DNA from: Candidatus Stahliibacteriota bacterium
GTDB lineage: Bacteria; Hydrothermota; Tepidihabitantia; B3-TA06
Length of the DNA stretch: 50,685 bases
Direction: 5' to 3'
Assembly: GCA_004375895.1 (NCBI GenBank)
Contig: SOJW01000070.1
Coordinates: 1 to 50,685 of the forward strand
Both the position numbers and the translations under genes were made by a program. Below are positions 8,220 through 15,727 of this stretch, in pieces (the stretch's first letter is position 1; each line of letters begins with the position of its first letter). Below the pieces are notes generated by a model. The model was not told the DNA's origin and did no database searches. It was given only the letters and a program-made list of their open reading frames with translations.

Positions 8220-9733
8220 ACGCGGTCTTAGCACTGATTCTCCTGTTGAACCCTTCGACATCGGATATACTTCTGGATTTTGAGGCAAGGCTGGATGCTG
8301 GATTCAACGAAGCGACCTACCGCCGCTACCTTTACTATTGCCGACAGCAAGATCAGGGTCAGAGATTGGCCGAGCAGAGCAAAAGGTGGCTCCAGGCATA
8401 TCCTAATTACCAGATACTGCGTTTCGGCATCGGTGAGGGGTTGCTCATGTACGGGGATGAACGCACAGGTCTGGCCAAGTTCCGTGAGCTTTATGCGGAT
8501 TCCCCGCAGTGGGCAAACGAGATCATCTTCACCCTTAACGAGGTGGAAAACAAAGAGGTTACCTGGTTTATAGCCGAGGAGCGCAAGCGCATAGGGAATC
8601 CTACCCTTCACGCCAGGATAATGATCGAGCACCATCTAGCCAACACAAACGAACGCAAGGCCCTTTCTGAGCTGTCTGCGGCAATCTCAGCAGGCGCTAA
8701 CCCTGCAAGCTTCAGACGATCCATTGACGTGCTTTCAGAAAGACTCGGCAAGGATAAGGTTCTGCAGGGGGTTAAAAAGGTTTCTGAGGAACTACACTTT
8801 CAGCTTGCCCTTGAGCTTGGTGATAGACAGGAGATAAAAGAAGCTATCAACTCGACCACTGACGAACGCAAGTTAGCCATGATGGGCAACCTTTGCGAAC
8901 GTGAAGAATACATTAGCGAGGCTCTTCTGGCGTATGAACGTGCCGGCAGAAAGGCTGATGCCGCGCGAATACTTGTTGCTCTGGGACGCAGCAAGGAAGC
9001 ACAAGCGATCCTTGAGACCGATAACAGTCGAAAGGGGCGAGAACAACGTGCACTATTACTCGCAGGATCGGCGGATACCTACACAGACGCTGTAGAAGCG
9101 TTCAAGGAACTACAGCGAAGATACGGGGCACGTCCTGAATGGAGTTTAAGTATTGCGGCGCTCGAGCTCCTGGGGGGGAATGAGCGCAACGCGGGCAATG
9201 CCCTTGACGGAATCCCTGCAGACAGCGCAGTCCTCTTCCTGCAAGGAATCTTTGCCGCGGCCAAGGGGGAGCTGGATTTGCTTAAAGGAGTGGTGGATCG
9301 TTGTATCCTTCGCTTCCCTGGCAACGCTTACGAGAACGACCTGATCCTCTTATACGAGATAGCGCTTACCCGGTCAAGAGGGGTAAAGCAATATGCGCTG
9401 GTCCTTGCAGCCCACAACTGGGGGGATGCAGAAGACGCATACAATCGTTCGATAAGACTCGCGGAGAAGAACGAAGACCTTGCCGACGAAGCCATGCTTC
9501 TTGCAGCAGAAAGCCTGACCTTACTGGGACGTTGGAAAGAAGCGGAGACTACCTACCTCAAGCTGGTTGAAAACTACCCTAAAAGTCCCTTGAATACCCG
9601 GGCCCAGTTCGAACGAGCCCTGCTTTTAAGGGACAGGCTGAATGATCCCAACAAGGCTCAAGAGATACTCAAAGAACTGATACTTCGCAATCCTACCTCG
9701 CTCTACGCCGACCTGGCAAGACAAGAGATGTAG
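8216..9733 (+). CDS. Secreted TPR-repeat protein
   Basis: The 505-residue protein starts with a short hydrophobic signal (MNAVLALILLLNPST) and is almost wholly alpha-helical. Helix pairs with TPR spacing are clearest near residues 225-270 and 395-505 (for example LGRWKEAETTYLKLVENYP followed by TRAQFERALLL). The ATG overlaps the DUF4175 stop by four bases (ATGA), so translation is coupled. A periplasmic partner of the DUF4175 protein is the simplest reading. A second much larger TPR protein lies at 44788. Confidence 0.75.
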   Translation: MNAVLALILLLNPSTSDILLDFEARLDAGFNEATYRRYLYYCRQQDQGQRLAEQSKRWLQAYPNYQILRFGIGEGLLMYGDERTGLAKFRELYADSPQWANEIIFTLNEVENKEVTWFIAEERKRIGNPTLHARIMIEHHLANTNERKALSELSAAISAGANPASFRRSIDVLSERLGKDKVLQGVKKVSEELHFQLALELGDRQEIKEAINSTTDERKLAMMGNLCEREEYISEALLAYERAGRKADAARILVALGRSKEAQAILETDNSRKGREQRALLLAGSADTYTDAVEAFKELQRRYGARPEWSLSIAALELLGGNERNAGNALDGIPADSAVLFLQGIFAAAKGELDLLKGVVDRCILRFPGNAYENDLILLYEIALTRSRGVKQYALVLAAHNWGDAEDAYNRSIRLAEKNEDLADEAMLLAAESLTLLGRWKEAETTYLKLVENYPKSPLNTRAQFERALLLRDRLNDPNKAQEILKELILRNPTSLYADLARQEM

Positions 9734-9769
9734 GCTCATCTCACACAAAACCTGCAAGAGATACTTCAC

Positions 9770-9904
9770 CTAGCAGATATCAAAGCTCAAGACACTGTCC
9801 ATGGTCAAGACATCGCTACCAGGTAGTAGTGGGTTAAGGTCGTTGAGGAGGACGTCGGTAACGATCTCTTGGCGCACAGACTCGACCGTCTTGACATGGA
9901 CTTT
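9770..9904 (-). pseudogene. Possible 44-codon coding relic
   Basis: On the minus strand a 44-codon open stretch between two stops reads as protein-like sequence (HVKTVESVRQEIVTDVLL, then a PGSDVLTMDS segment) but has no credible start codon or SD. It lies between the convergent TPR and TonB-like genes. It may be the tail of a lost gene. The evidence is composition and translation only. Confidence 0.25.
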
Positions 9905-9915
9905 TTAACCAGATA

Positions 9916-9941
9916 AGGCGGCGTCCCATCTGACGCCGCCT
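9916..9941. terminator. Hairpin between convergent genes
   Basis: AGGCGGCGTC (9916-9925) pairs perfectly with GACGCCGCCT (9932-9941) around a six-base loop. No long T-tract follows on either strand, but its position between the convergent TPR and TonB-like genes suggests a bidirectional terminator. Confidence 0.6.
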
Positions 9942-9952
9942 CTATTCAACAA

Positions 9953-9986
9953 GTGTTGCGGGAAGTGTTACGGGAGGTGTTACGGG
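9953..9986 (-). repeat. Three short CCCGTAACAC-type repeats downstream of the TonB-like gene
   Basis: Read on the minus strand, three adjacent 11-12-base units (CCCGTAACACC, CCCGTAACACT, CCCGCAACAC) follow the TonB-like gene stop. They share the core of the element family found at 17653, 21089 and 23615, in the same orientation relative to transcription. Confidence 0.6.
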
Positions 9987-9998
9987 CCGACTCATAAA

Positions 9999-10919
9999 TC
10001 AATCCAATACGAATCTGAAGGTTATGCGGCCGGTGCGCTTGAGTTTCTTTGATGAGGTGAACTTCCAGCGGGCAAGTGCCGTCTTCACATCTTCGTCCCA
10101 ATTCGGGTAGCCTGTTGAGCGTCTGACTACCATGGTGGGGGAGACATCGCCTTGTTGATTGGCCCAGAAGTCTATTATGATGATCACGTTCGTAAGCCCT
10201 TTGGCCTTGGCAAAGTTTGGGTATCTGGGCAGGTACGGAGAAACTATGTCCGCCGGAGTAAGTTCTCCTTCCAAGGAGAATTTTGATCCCTGGCCGGGCT
10301 TTGGTTCTTTGACCTCAGGTGCAGCAGGCTTGGGTTCAACGACTGGTTTGGGAACAGCGGGTTCAAACACTGTGTGTCGTGTTGGATCGATTGGTCCTTC
10401 GAGAGGGACTATTCCTGGAAACAAAATCCCACCTTTTGAACGAATATCGGAGATGGGTTCCCTTTCCAGAATCTCGGCTATGCTTACCTGGTGCTTGGCG
10501 AGGACTATAACCCCATGAGGTTCCACTGCCGAGATCTCTGTAGGCTCAATAGTATTTTTACTCATAGCCTGCAGTTGGTCTACTACGGACGATCTAATCG
10601 GATGGCTGCTAGCGTCCTCAGAGCCCGCGCGTGTAACAAGAGGATCCGCCGCAATAAGTTGCTTGATAACCTTCGGGTGTTCAGTGCCTGGTGAGATGTA
10701 TACTTCCCATATCTTGTTTGGATCTTCAGCCACCGCTTTGTTGTTGTATTCGAGGGAAAGGAAGAAGATAGCACCGTGAACAAGCACGGAGGAGCCGAGA
10801 CCTATCCACAAGCGCGGGTTGCGTAGGGTTTGCCACAAACCTGCAAAACTGTTGCGCAGCGCCAGAGCCAGGGTTTGGACCCATACGCGTGGATTCAATG
10901 TGATGGTTAGTGTTTTCAT
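9999..10919 (-). CDS. TonB-like energy-transducing protein
   Basis: The 306-residue protein has a single membrane helix at about residues 38-57 (LGSSVLVHGAIFFLSL), a Pro/Lys/Glu-rich periplasmic spacer containing PKPVVEPKPAAPEVKEPKPG, and a C-terminal TonB fold of about 85 residues (YPNFAKAKGLTNV to the end). The 37-residue N-terminal cytoplasmic arm is longer than in classical TonB. GGAGG lies six bases before the ATG. It should couple inner-membrane proton-motive force to outer-membrane partners, but no ExbB/ExbD genes are in the window. Upstream on the same strand lies a plug-domain-only protein and a VIT/VWA protein with its own TonB-like C-terminus. Confidence 0.8.
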   Translation of the reverse strand: MKTLTITLNPRVWVQTLALALRNSFAGLWQTLRNPRLWIGLGSSVLVHGAIFFLSLEYNNKAVAEDPNKIWEVYISPGTEHPKVIKQLIAADPLVTRAGSEDASSHPIRSSVVDQLQAMSKNTIEPTEISAVEPHGVIVLAKHQVSIAEILEREPISDIRSKGGILFPGIVPLEGPIDPTRHTVFEPAVPKPVVEPKPAAPEVKEPKPGQGSKFSLEGELTPADIVSPYLPRYPNFAKAKGLTNVIIIIDFWANQQGDVSPTMVVRRSTGYPNWDEDVKTALARWKFTSSKKLKRTGRITFRFVLD

Positions 10920-11054
10920 GTCAACCTCCTTCGGTTTCAGGTTTCACTTGGGAATACAACTGTTTCCGATGATTATTCCGTAGAAATCCCTTTTTGGGAG
11001 GTTGAACTTGGCTTATCCGGCTCTATCCTCCCTAACCCGTTCTTAAGGGGCAAT

Positions 11055-11381
11055 CTAGGGTGATGTGTTTACGACACCCGGAACTAGGTTCTCAAGCACT
11101 TGTTCGATATCGTCCACCGGCATGTGCTCGATCTCCTCGCCGGTTATGGTGATGCCTGTGCTTGGGTCTTCTTCGATAATCGATGGAGGATCTTCAAAAC
11201 ACACGATAGTTTCAAATTTGTTTTTCAGTTCGCCGGTCACTTCGACAACTTTCTCCAAAGTATCAGCAGATTCTTCTTCGGATGAAACATCTGGGGTAGG
11301 TTCGTCGGTTGTTTCTTGAACATAAATAGGGGATAACCAGATTCCTATCAAGAGAAGAGAAACAAGGCGGGTAAACTTCAT
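11055..11381 (-). CDS. Secreted protein resembling an isolated TonB-receptor plug segment
   Basis: This 108-residue protein has a signal peptide (KFTRLVSLLLIGIWLSPIYV), an acidic low-complexity linker and a C-terminal stretch (VTGELKNKF ... ITGEEIEHMPVDDIEQVL ... PGVV) that strongly resembles the start of the plug domain of TonB-dependent receptors. It ends where the barrel of a receptor should follow; the next 130 bases hold no continuing frame. It is therefore a receptor fragment or a free-standing plug. The second of two tandem ATGs was chosen for SD spacing; the first is at 11384. It shares strand with the TonB-like gene and lies behind a predicted promoter. Confidence 0.6.
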   Translation of the reverse strand: MKFTRLVSLLLIGIWLSPIYVQETTDEPTPDVSSEEESADTLEKVVEVTGELKNKFETIVCFEDPPSIIEEDPSTGITITGEEIEHMPVDDIEQVLENLVPGVVNTSP

Positions 11382-11401
11382 CATGACCTCCTTATGTATC
11401 T

Positions 11402-11429
11402 ATACTAATCAAGGATGGAGTTGAGTCAA
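11402..11429 (-). promoter_or_regulatory. Predicted promoter for the plug-like gene
   Basis: On the minus strand TTGACT (11429-11424), a 16-base spacer and TAGTAT (11407-11402) lie just upstream of the SD of the plug-like gene. The -35, spacer length and -10 are the same as those at 15625 and 18410. Confidence 0.6.
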
Positions 11430-11470
11430 GGTGACATACGAGTCTCAGGAGGTGTATTTGGGTGCATTCC

Positions 11471-11506
11471 GGGGTCCCCGCAAGAACACGAAGTGATCTT
11501 GTGGGG
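11471..11506 (+). repeat. GGGGT-headed palindrome, 14-nt arms (family 2)
   Basis: After GGGGT, the arm CCCCGCAAGAACAC (11476-11489) and GTGATCTTGTGGGG (11493-11506) pair at 13 of 14 positions (one G-T, one mismatch) around the loop GAA. TAAA follows. Related hairpins with different arms are at 27595-27631 (minus) and 29767-29802. Confidence 0.65.
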
Positions 11507-11512
11507 TAAACA

Positions 11513-11549
11513 AACGCCGGAAGGCGCCACCATTTAACCTTCCGGCGTT
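11513..11549 (-). terminator. Intrinsic-terminator-like hairpin after the VIT/VWA gene
   Basis: AACGCCGGAAGG (11513-11524) and CCTTCCGGCGTT (11538-11549) form a perfect 12-bp stem 20 bases beyond the stop of the VIT/VWA gene. On the minus strand it is followed by a short T-rich run (TGTTTA). Confidence 0.7.
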
Positions 11550-11569
11550 TTGGTTTCTGCAGAGGGAGG

Positions 11570-13987
11570 CTAGGTCTCAAAGACCACGGCAACCGTGATT
11601 ATGACCTTGCCTCCGTCTGAGGGCGCGGGGAAGCGCAGTTTGCCTAGCTCTTTTACCAGAGCCTTCTCAAAATCTTCGTTATCAAGAGTAGAACTCTTCA
11701 CCACTACAGCCTCGATGCTTCCGTCAGGTTTCACTGCGATGCCGAACACCGTGCGGCCTTCGATCGAGGCGTCTTTGGCAAGGTAGCGCTCGTAGATGTC
11801 GGTGAGTTTGTCTTCGATTCCTTCAAGAGTCTTGGTTACGTCGTCGGCACTCAGTCCACCGAGCACGGTGGGTGTCTCGAAGCTCACTGATCCGACGAGG
11901 GCTGGTTTTTGGCCCGCAGCGTTCTGGGTGATGCCGCTGAGGGGAACCGGGGCCTTTTCGCGAGTCGCATATTGAGCACTCTTCAGAGCACGTCCCATGC
12001 CGCCGTAGTAACCCATATCCGCTTCCTCCTCGCCGAAGACGCCCTCGTAGGAAACGCCCTCGGGGATGGGAACCGGCACCTGCACGGTCTCGAGTTTGCC
12101 GTCAACGTTGCGGACCTCTTCGGAGACCGCGACGAACGAGGTATACTTACTCATTATCCGGTACTTTAAGGCAAGCTCGGTTATCTCGTTCACTATATCC
12201 TCATCCTGACCGTGATACATCTGATCGGAGAGATAGAAGATCTTGGTGCGTGCCCACAGGGTGGCGATAACGTCGTGCTCGGACTTCTCTTTGGGGAAGA
12301 CGACCGCTATCTCCTGGATTACGGGCTTGCCCCGAACCTTTCCCTTGACCTTTATGACAGCGGAACCCGGTTTGGTGTAGCGGCCGTGGATGATTACCGG
12401 CTGGGCGGCGAACAGATCAGGTATGGTAGTGGGGAACACTTCCTTGACCTCGAGCCCGCCCCAGTCTATCTCGATATCCATGAGGAACGGTTTGGCGATG
12501 CGATCGTAGAACAGCTGAACCGCCGCGGCAGGGTCCTCGTCCTGCCGGCAGTAGGTGGCGTAGCCGCGACCGGCACGCGCCATGCCCTCCAACAGGTAGC
12601 GATTTACCGAGGAGCCTACCCCGAAGGAGAAAACCCTGGCGCCCTCAAGCTTGGCTTCAATGGCCGCGATTATCTCGGCCTCGTTGCCAACGTAGCCGTC
12701 GGACATGAATAAAACGAACCTGCGGCGTTTGCGTGCGGGATCGCGGTCAACGCTCAAAGCCTCGTTCACCCCGGTAAGCATCTCGGTGCCGCCCGAACCG
12801 TCAAGACTCTCTATGTAGGCGATAGCCTTCTTTACGTTCTCCGGGGTGTTGGGAACCGGACTCGGGGCAAAGCGCTCGGCACTGTAAGAGAAAGCGATTA
12901 CCTGAAAGTAATCGTCAGGGTGCAGGTTCTCAACGCAGAGCTTCATGGTTTCTTTTACCTTCTGGATTGGGAAACCGGACATGGAGCCGGAACGGTCAAC
13001 CACGAAGACGAGCTCGCGGGGGGTGATCTCGGCGATTTTAAAGGAGGCCTTGGGCTGGATCATGAGCATGAAGTAGCCGTCGCCCGCTTCGCGTGAATGG
13101 GTCAAAAGCGCATACTCCGGTTTGGAGCCGGCGACGTCGTAGCGGAAGATGAAGTCCTTGTTCGGTATCTGGTCGCCTTTCTTTATCTGGACCACAACCT
13201 GAGACTCACCTTTAACCTGTTGATCGATATCGTGCGAAGGGCAGGAAAAATTCTGGATTGGAACCCCGGCGTCTACCGTCAATTTGAGGCTGATGTCGTG
13301 GCCGGAGCGGTATTCTGGCTTTAAGACCGGCGGGGTGATGCGTGATGCGTCAGGCACCTCCTCGGTATCCTCAGCCCAGCCGCCGCCCTGCTTGGAGCCC
13401 GTAGGCTCACCTGGGATAAATCGGGGACCGACCACCATGGGGAATGTGTACTCGTAGCTCCCATGGTCGTAGGCAAGATCCTGCACGTATGAAATCTCGA
13501 TGTAGATGTCGTCGCCGGGCATGATGTTGCCCACGGTCTGGGTGAAGATGTTGGGGCGCTCCTGCTCCAATAGGCTTGCGGTCTTGCCTTGCTGGATCGC
13601 CTGTTCGTATATCTCGCGTGCCTCTTCGCGCTTCTTGATAACGCCTTTGATTACCCGCTCGCCTATCTTCATAGTCATGGCGTCAACCGCCGCATTCTCA
13701 GGCAATGGGAAGACGTACACAGCCTCTATCGGCTCCTTATAGGGATTAGTAAAGTGCTGGGTGACGTTCACGCGGGCAATGTAGCCTGTAACGTAGGCGT
13801 CAACGTCTGTGTGTTTGAGGGGAAGCTCCAGGGTCTTGTCGTCCTTGAGGATTTGCAGCGATCCCTGGGTGATGTCTCCTGATGCTATTGAGACCCCTTC
13901 AGGGACCTCGGTTTCTACTCTGACTTTGTCTGCACCGATGAAGAACACCAGAACCGCTGAAAGGATTAAGAGCTTTGCGAATTTCAT
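11570..13987 (-). CDS. VIT-VWA secreted protein with AgmX/PglI (TonB-like) C-terminal domain
   Basis: After a signal peptide (MKFAKLLILSAVLVFFIGA), residues about 45-165 form a VIT domain (VTQHFTNPYKEPIEAVYVFPLPENAA ends within this stretch). Residues about 325-500 form a von Willebrand A domain with an intact MIDAS: DRSGSMSG, GGTEM and FMSDG. The last 90 residues (IAVKPDGSIEAVVVKSSTLDN, then FEKAL and LRFPAPSDGG) match the AgmX/PglI C-terminal domain, a TonB-C relative known from gliding and secretion systems. VIT-VWA pairs are common, but this tail is unusual. The ATG at 13987 follows GGAGG; earlier in-frame codons lack one. Probably periplasmic or surface-exposed, with protein-binding roles. 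Confidence 0.85.
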   Translation of the reverse strand: MKFAKLLILSAVLVFFIGADKVRVETEVPEGVSIASGDITQGSLQILKDDKTLELPLKHTDVDAYVTGYIARVNVTQHFTNPYKEPIEAVYVFPLPENAAVDAMTMKIGERVIKGVIKKREEAREIYEQAIQQGKTASLLEQERPNIFTQTVGNIMPGDDIYIEISYVQDLAYDHGSYEYTFPMVVGPRFIPGEPTGSKQGGGWAEDTEEVPDASRITPPVLKPEYRSGHDISLKLTVDAGVPIQNFSCPSHDIDQQVKGESQVVVQIKKGDQIPNKDFIFRYDVAGSKPEYALLTHSREAGDGYFMLMIQPKASFKIAEITPRELVFVVDRSGSMSGFPIQKVKETMKLCVENLHPDDYFQVIAFSYSAERFAPSPVPNTPENVKKAIAYIESLDGSGGTEMLTGVNEALSVDRDPARKRRRFVLFMSDGYVGNEAEIIAAIEAKLEGARVFSFGVGSSVNRYLLEGMARAGRGYATYCRQDEDPAAAVQLFYDRIAKPFLMDIEIDWGGLEVKEVFPTTIPDLFAAQPVIIHGRYTKPGSAVIKVKGKVRGKPVIQEIAVVFPKEKSEHDVIATLWARTKIFYLSDQMYHGQDEDIVNEITELALKYRIMSKYTSFVAVSEEVRNVDGKLETVQVPVPIPEGVSYEGVFGEEEADMGYYGGMGRALKSAQYATREKAPVPLSGITQNAAGQKPALVGSVSFETPTVLGGLSADDVTKTLEGIEDKLTDIYERYLAKDASIEGRTVFGIAVKPDGSIEAVVVKSSTLDNEDFEKALVKELGKLRFPAPSDGGKVIITVAVVFET

Positions 13988-14024
13988 CTTGGCCTCCTTT
14001 TGGTTTTTCTCTCTACTACTCATG

Positions 14025-14103
14025 CCCGTATATACCATCTTGATACGGGTTTATTCCCTATCCTTCAATATCCTGATCCTTAATGATAAAGATACGGGTT
14101 TAT
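14025..14103. promoter_or_regulatory. Candidate operator: repeated GATACGGGTTTAT in a divergent intergenic region
   Basis: The 13-mer GATACGGGTTTAT occurs exactly at 14042-14054 and 14091-14103, 49 bases apart. A reverse half-copy CCCGTAT (14025-14031) forms an inverted pair with the first. All lie between the divergent VIT/VWA and PEGA/PQQ lipoprotein genes. Confidence 0.45.
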
Positions 14104-14104
14104 C

Positions 14105-14132
14105 TTGACTTTTCAACATCTATGAGTAGGCT
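14105..14132 (+). promoter_or_regulatory. Weak predicted promoter for the first PEGA/PQQ lipoprotein
   Basis: TTGACT (14105-14110) with a 16-base spacer leads to TAGGCT (14127-14132), a poor -10 but sharing the TAG start of TAGTAT boxes used by its paralogs. It abuts the second GATACGGGTTTAT copy. Confidence 0.35.
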
Positions 14133-14157
14133 CTGTCCATAATTCAAAGGAGAAGAT

Positions 14158-15504
14158 GTGAAACATATCCAGGTCTTTGCGGGAGTTGGGCTGATCCTGA
14201 TGCTTGTGGGCTGCAATCCATCAACCAAAGGAACAATCGAGGTGAACTCCGATCCTGGGGGTGCGGATATCTATATCAACGATACGCTTACCGATTATCA
14301 GACAAATCACGTGTTTGAGGAGGTCGAGGAAGGAGAGTATAGCATACGTCTACTCCTTGCCGGTTATGCGCCCTGGTCGGAGGTGGTAACCGTTAAGGCG
14401 GGCAAGACGGTTACCGTTGACGCGAAGCTTGAAGCAGTACAGGTCGGCGCTCTGCGCTGGAGCTACGAAACCGGTAAGGATGTATATTCTTCGCCTGCCA
14501 TCGGCACGGACGGCACCGTATACTTCGGGTCCTGGGATGATTCTCTCTACGCCCTTGATCCTTTAGGTAACCCTTTGTGGCGCTACGACGCAGGGCACTT
14601 GATCTCGGCTTCGCCTGCGATTGGCTCAAACGGCACGATCTATATCACCTCTTACGACAAGAACCTATACGCCATTAATCCGGACGGCAGCTTAAAGTGG
14701 AGTTACATGACCGACAGCTACATACATTCATCCCCTGCGATTGGTTCGGACGGCACTATCTACTTCGGGGGGAAGTACCGCAAACCCGGAACCCAGGAGC
14801 TGGTTGACTATCTTTTCGCCATCGACCCTGATGGTAATCTGAAATGGAAATACCGAACCGAGAATGAGATAAAATCATCCCCGGCAATCGCCTCTAACGG
14901 TACCGTCTACGTGGGGTCAAACGACGGCTTCCTTCACGCGGTTAATCCCTCAAATGGTTCCCGCAAATGGGCGTTTGAGATAGGCGCGGCGGTTGAGTCT
15001 TCGCCTGCGATAGGTGCGGACGGCACCATCTACGTAGGCTCCAACGACTGGAATCTCTATGCGATAAGTGCTGGTGGTTCGAAACTTTGGAGCTTTTCAA
15101 CCGGGGGAGCTGTGTCCGGTTCTGCGGCTGTAGGTCCTGACGGAACCATATACATAGGCTCCTCGGACAGCCGTCTTTATGCCTTAGACCTTTCTGGGAA
15201 CAAGCTCTGGGAGTACAACGCTAAGAGAATGATACTTTCCTCCCCTGCGATTGGTGCGAACGGCACCATCTACTTTGGAACTCTAGGTGGAACCATCTTT
15301 GCCTTGAATCCTGATGGAACCCTTCTTTGGAATTATGAAGCCGATGGTAACGTTCAATCCTCTCCTGCCATCGGTGAAGACGGTACGATCTACGTGGGTT
15401 CAGACGATGGCTGCATCTACGCGATCTACGGAGATTCACCGCTTGCCTCCTCGCCATGGCCAAAGTTCCGCCACGATAACCAAAACACGGGACGTGCCCG
15501 GTAG
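14158..15504 (+). CDS. PEGA-domain lipoprotein with eight-bladed PQQ-like propeller
   Basis: The 448-residue protein starts at a GTG with an AGGAG SD. It has a signal peptide with lipobox L-V-G-C19. Residues 26-92 are a PEGA domain (IEVNSDPGGADIYIN, then GYAPWSEVVTV). Eight repeats of about 38 residues with the core SSPAIGxDGTIYxGS and LYAL follow, forming a PQQ-type beta-propeller. The protein ends in a WPKFRHDNQNTGRAR tail shared by its two paralogs at 15728 and 18482. PEGA domains often mediate surface or peptidoglycan contacts. No PQQ-binding or dehydrogenase residues are evident, so a structural or binding role is likelier than enzymatic activity. Confidence 0.85.
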   Translation: MKHIQVFAGVGLILMLVGCNPSTKGTIEVNSDPGGADIYINDTLTDYQTNHVFEEVEEGEYSIRLLLAGYAPWSEVVTVKAGKTVTVDAKLEAVQVGALRWSYETGKDVYSSPAIGTDGTVYFGSWDDSLYALDPLGNPLWRYDAGHLISASPAIGSNGTIYITSYDKNLYAINPDGSLKWSYMTDSYIHSSPAIGSDGTIYFGGKYRKPGTQELVDYLFAIDPDGNLKWKYRTENEIKSSPAIASNGTVYVGSNDGFLHAVNPSNGSRKWAFEIGAAVESSPAIGADGTIYVGSNDWNLYAISAGGSKLWSFSTGGAVSGSAAVGPDGTIYIGSSDSRLYALDLSGNKLWEYNAKRMILSSPAIGANGTIYFGTLGGTIFALNPDGTLLWNYEADGNVQSSPAIGEDGTIYVGSDDGCIYAIYGDSPLASSPWPKFRHDNQNTGRAR

Positions 15505-15550
15505 GGCACGCATTGCACACGAAGTGACGACGCTTGCGGAGTAAAGTGTA

Positions 15551-15610
15551 AAATGCAAATTGGACGAACCCTACTTCTGATTTTGCAATTTGAATTTTGA
15601 AATTTGCAAT
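15551..15610 (+). repeat. A+T-rich TTTGAATTTT-type repeat, copy A
   Basis: A segment beginning AAATGCAAATT and ending GAATTTTGAAATTTGCAAT lies 14 bases upstream of the -35 at 15625. A diverged copy with the same layout at 19820 also stands just upstream of a -35 box. An UP-element role is possible. Confidence 0.45.
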
Positions 15611-15624
15611 ACCCGTGCGTGGTC

Positions 15625-15652
15625 TTGACTTCGGCTAATTCCACGATAGTAT
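15625..15652 (+). promoter_or_regulatory. Predicted promoter of the second PEGA/PQQ lipoprotein
   Basis: TTGACT (15625-15630), 16-base spacer, TAGTAT (15647-15652). The transcript would have a leader of about 70 bases ending in an AGGAGC SD before the ATG at 15728. Confidence 0.6.
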
Positions 15653-15727
15653 TTAAGCAGGCAGTCTAGGAATGATTGGTTAAGGCCGCTTAAACGGCGT
15701 AAAAGCTAACCAACAGAGGAGCGCGAG

